Source: Mesorhizobium sp. STM 4661
GTDB taxonomy: Bacteria > Pseudomonadota > Alphaproteobacteria > Rhizobiales > Rhizobiaceae
Assembly (NCBI RefSeq): GCF_000359125.1
Contig: NZ_CAAF010000047.1
Coordinates: 152,611 to 216,610, forward strand
Direction of reading: 5' to 3'
DNA length: 64,000 nucleotides
Of this stretch, positions 61,474 to 64,000 are shown one piece after another. Positions within the stretch are counted from its first letter, which is position 1. Every line of letters begins with the position of its first letter. The notes beneath the pieces were generated by a model. The model was not told where the DNA came from, searched no databases, and saw only the letters and a program-made list of their open reading frames with translations. Position numbers and translations under genes: made by a program.

Positions 61474-63594
61474 TTACGCCAGGCTTCCCTGCAGCACCGT
61501 CAGCCTGGCCTTCCTGGGCGCCCGCGCGATCAGCCATTCGCGCGCCTTTTCCTGCGGCATCGGGAAGGCGATGGAATAGCCCTGCACCTGATCGCAGCCG
61601 ATCGCCATCAGCGAATCGAGCTCGGCCTCTGTTTCGGCGCCCTCGGCGACGATCGAGATGCCGAGGCCGCGGGCGAGTTCGGTGATGGCGCGCACGATCT
61701 TGGTGTTATCGCCGTTCTCGTTGATGTTCTGGACAAACCGGCGGTCGATCTTCAGCCGGTCGATCTCGTTCGGGTTGACATGGCTGAGCGAGGCATAGCC
61801 CGTGCCGAAATCGTCGAGTTCGAGGTGGACGCCGGCCGCGCGAATGTGCCGCAGCTTTGCCGCGATACCAGTCTTCTCGTCGTCGAGAATGACGGATTCG
61901 ACGATTTCCAGCGACAGTTTTTCCGGCGGCAGGCCGGCCTTTTCCAGCGTGTCGAAGAGGAAGGCATCGAAATCGGGCTCACGCAGCTCGGAGCCGGACA
62001 CGTTGACGGCGAGCCGGCCGAAGGCAATGCCGTCACGGTTCCACCCGGCCGCTTCGTTGATCGCCTTGGCGATGACGATGCGGCCGATCTCGGGCATGAG
62101 GCCGCATTTCTCGGCGACGGGAATGAACTCGCCGGGTGCGATCATGCCGCGCTCGGCATGTCTCCAGCGCACCAGCGCCTCGATGCCGCCGATCGTGCCG
62201 CTCGACAACGAAACCTGCGGCTGGAAATAGACCTGGAACTTCTTCCCCGCGATGGCGATCCTGATGTCATGCTCGAGCTGCTTGCGGTAATCGAGCTCGC
62301 GCCGCAACTCCTCGGAGAAGAACGAGAAACTGCCGCCGCCCTGCTTCTTGGCGGAATAGAGCGCGAGATCGGCATGGACGAGCAGATCCTGCGCGTTGTC
62401 GGCATCGACAGGGTAGACGGCGATACCGGCGCTGGCGTCCGGCAGGATGGTCGCGCCCTGGAAGATGATCGGCTCGTTGATCTGCGTCAGGATGCGCTTG
62501 GCGGTCATGTTGATGTCCTCGGTGGCGCCGGCGCCGTTGAGGATCATCACGAACTCATCGCCGCCCAGGCGCACGCAGAGATCCGACGCCCGGCAGGCAT
62601 CGCGCATGCGCTGCGCCGTCACCACGAGCACATAGTCGCCGGCTGCGTGGCCAAGCGTGTCGTTGATCTGCTTGAACCGGTCGAGGTCGAGCTGGACCGC
62701 CGCAAGCCGTTCGCGCCGGCGCTGCGCGCTCTTGATCAGCGTGTCGAAATGGTCGGTCAGGAAGGTGCGGTTGTAGAGTCCGGTGAGGCCGTCATGGACG
62801 GCGATGAAGGCCATGGAATTGCGTGCATCCATGAGCTCATGCGTCTTGCGCAGAATGGCATTCGACATCGGCCTGAAGATGAAAAGCGCCACCAGCACGA
62901 TGACGCCGATTGTGGCGTAGAACAGCGTGCGATGAAGATTGAGAAGCGTGCCCGACCGCGCATCGGCATCGGCGCTGATGCGCTGGCCAAGTGCGGCGTA
63001 ACCCGACAGGGTCGCGTTGGCGACGGAAGCGTCGAGTTTGACGCGTTCGCTGCCACCCTTGTAGCCACCGTCATTGGCCATGCCGAGTTGGGATTCAAAC
63101 GCCGATACCAGGCGTTCGCCGTTGGCGATTAGCCCGACTGAGAAATAATCAAGGTGAAACGGCTTGGCGAAAAGCACGTTCTGGACCGATTTTGGATCGA
63201 ATCGTGCCGGTGACGCCGGATCGGCGGCGACCCGCTCGAGCAAAAGATCGTAGTTCGTCTCGAACTCCGCCGTCGCTTGTTTGAATGCAGTGATTAGAGC
63301 CGGTTGTTGGTCGCGCGAAGCAGCACCCGCTGCGCTGGCAAGGAAGACGATGCGCTGCGACAACGCCTTTTGCGTGCTGACGATGTCGAGCAGCGAATCG
63401 TTGTGGCGCTGCGCAGCCATCATCTGCTGGAGAAGGATGAAGGAGGCCATCACCATGGTGGCAATGATCAGCAGCGCCAGCCAATAGCCGGCCTTGATCA
63501 GCAAGATAAGCCTGCTCGAAACGGTTTGCACCGACTGCTGCGACATTTTCTGGGGCGGCCCTCTCGCCGACAGATTCCTGGGTGCGAAAACCAT
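61474..63594 (-). CDS. GGDEF-EAL cyclic-di-GMP enzyme with periplasmic sensor
   Basis: A 706-residue inner-membrane protein. Two membrane helices (about 30-56 and 224-241) bound a periplasmic sensor that begins like the PilJ N-terminal module (VSTQKALSQRIVFL). The GGDEF motif is intact at 344-348 with an inhibitory-site RASD nine residues earlier. The EAL domain (EALVRWRH at 472) keeps DDFGTG at 594-599, so both synthesis and breakdown of c-di-GMP are possible. The start is uncertain: MVFAPRNLS at 63594 or MSQQSVQTV at 63546 are both plausible. Confidence 0.92.
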   Translation of the reverse strand: MVFAPRNLSARGPPQKMSQQSVQTVSSRLILLIKAGYWLALLIIATMVMASFILLQQMMAAQRHNDSLLDIVSTQKALSQRIVFLASAAGAASRDQQPALITAFKQATAEFETNYDLLLERVAADPASPARFDPKSVQNVLFAKPFHLDYFSVGLIANGERLVSAFESQLGMANDGGYKGGSERVKLDASVANATLSGYAALGQRISADADARSGTLLNLHRTLFYATIGVIVLVALFIFRPMSNAILRKTHELMDARNSMAFIAVHDGLTGLYNRTFLTDHFDTLIKSAQRRRERLAAVQLDLDRFKQINDTLGHAAGDYVLVVTAQRMRDACRASDLCVRLGGDEFVMILNGAGATEDINMTAKRILTQINEPIIFQGATILPDASAGIAVYPVDADNAQDLLVHADLALYSAKKQGGGSFSFFSEELRRELDYRKQLEHDIRIAIAGKKFQVYFQPQVSLSSGTIGGIEALVRWRHAERGMIAPGEFIPVAEKCGLMPEIGRIVIAKAINEAAGWNRDGIAFGRLAVNVSGSELREPDFDAFLFDTLEKAGLPPEKLSLEIVESVILDDEKTGIAAKLRHIRAAGVHLELDDFGTGYASLSHVNPNEIDRLKIDRRFVQNINENGDNTKIVRAITELARGLGISIVAEGAETEAELDSLMAIGCDQVQGYSIAFPMPQEKAREWLIARAPRKARLTVLQGSLA

Positions 63595-63835
63595 TGGCCT
63601 GAAAATGTTAACAGGATTGGAAATCAAGAGACCGGTAACAGCGCCAGCGCTGGAAGGCTCCCGAAATGGTTATCGCGTTCTTTCGCGGCATGTCTGCATT
63701 TGAACATCCGACATCGGCTGCATTCTGGGGCTGCATTCTGGCCACTGGCCATCGCGCCATCGAGGCGTCGCTTTTGCGATGGATTTTTCGCCAGCGCGGG
63801 GCGACAGTCCTCATCGATCTCAACAGGGCCTGATC

Positions 63836-64000
63836 ATGAGCGCGGCATTCCTCTCCCATATCGACAGCGAGCTTCAAGGGCTGAAAGCGGCGGGGCTCTA
63901 CAAATCCGAGCGGGTGATCACCTCGACTCAATCGGCCGAGATCGAGGTTGGCGGCGACAAGGTGCTGAATTTCTGCGCCAACAACTATCTCGGCCTCGCA
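63836..64000 (+). CDS. kbl: 2-amino-3-ketobutyrate CoA ligase, 5' part
   Basis: The first 55 codons match the N-terminus of Kbl, which with threonine dehydrogenase converts threonine to glycine and acetyl-CoA using PLP. The landmarks are AAGLYKSERVITSTQSAEIE and LNFCANNYLGLA. The rest lies outside the window. Nothing was recognised in the 241 bp upstream. Confidence 0.93.
   Translation, partial: MSAAFLSHIDSELQGLKAAGLYKSERVITSTQSAEIEVGGDKVLNFCANNYLGLA

Overview
The window looks like chromosome of a high-GC alphaproteobacterium of the Rhizobiales, most likely Mesorhizobium or a close relative. The grounds are a CIRCE-controlled groESL operon, a MutL with the endonuclease motif (typical of bacteria without MutH), a pmbA-phosphatase-DUF4170-acyltransferase-waaA-lpxK block, a cobalamin riboswitch, and two families of intergenic palindromic repeats of the rhizobial kind. 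The species is inferred from gene content and style, not from a database match. No rRNA, tRNA, CRISPR array, prophage or insertion-sequence transposase was seen.

Layout. 1-1820: 3'-truncated groL and groS behind CIRCE. 1906-3639: a divergent methyltransferase / ATP-grasp pair. 3678-5537: a MarR-acetyltransferase fusion and an AraC regulator. 5631-9266: promoter, palindrome and cobalamin riboswitch leading an ABC importer (ATPase, binding protein, permease). 9422-13036: a MarR regulator with an EmrA/EmrB-type drug efflux pair. 13058-16669: a CAP-domain lipoprotein, a DUF2189 membrane protein and a TadG-like von Willebrand protein. 16915-18801: a HAD phosphatase and ribF. 18804-25270: an accessory block (HdeD protein, repeat-rich coiled-coil protein, glycine-repeat protein, esterase, MipA-like porin, RES/Xre toxin-antitoxin pair). 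25635-32957: ileS, a lipoprotein, tadA, a pseudouridine synthase with long disordered arms, and rsmD. 33136-36856: an M16 peptidase pair and a patatin phospholipase. 37168-39453: a nuclease-family protein and a cardiolipin-synthase-like protein.

39674-45287 is a compact operon ending in Kdo transferase and lipid A 4'-kinase. 45540-50148 holds a DUF2093 protein, a LysR/EamA pair, mutL and two copies of a palindromic element. 50183-59479 appears to be a catabolic island: LysR, an MttB-family methyltransferase, an orphan peptide-type binding protein, two tandem small exported proteins, an enolase-superfamily enzyme, queF, and a trimethylamine-dehydrogenase-like flavoprotein. 59623-63594 has a small membrane protein with a divergent MarR regulator, a polysaccharide deacetylase and a GGDEF-EAL protein. 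The window ends inside kbl.

Most functional links come from operon structure: the importer is probably repressed by cobalamin, the efflux pair by its MarR protein, and the 39674-45287 operon serves the outer membrane. The least ordinary items are the palindromic repeat captured inside the coding region of the second M16 gene, the divergent ATP-grasp/methyltransferase pair, the 138-codon duplication in the coiled-coil gene, a 124-bp inverted-repeat element upstream of the efflux permease, and the MttB-centred island.
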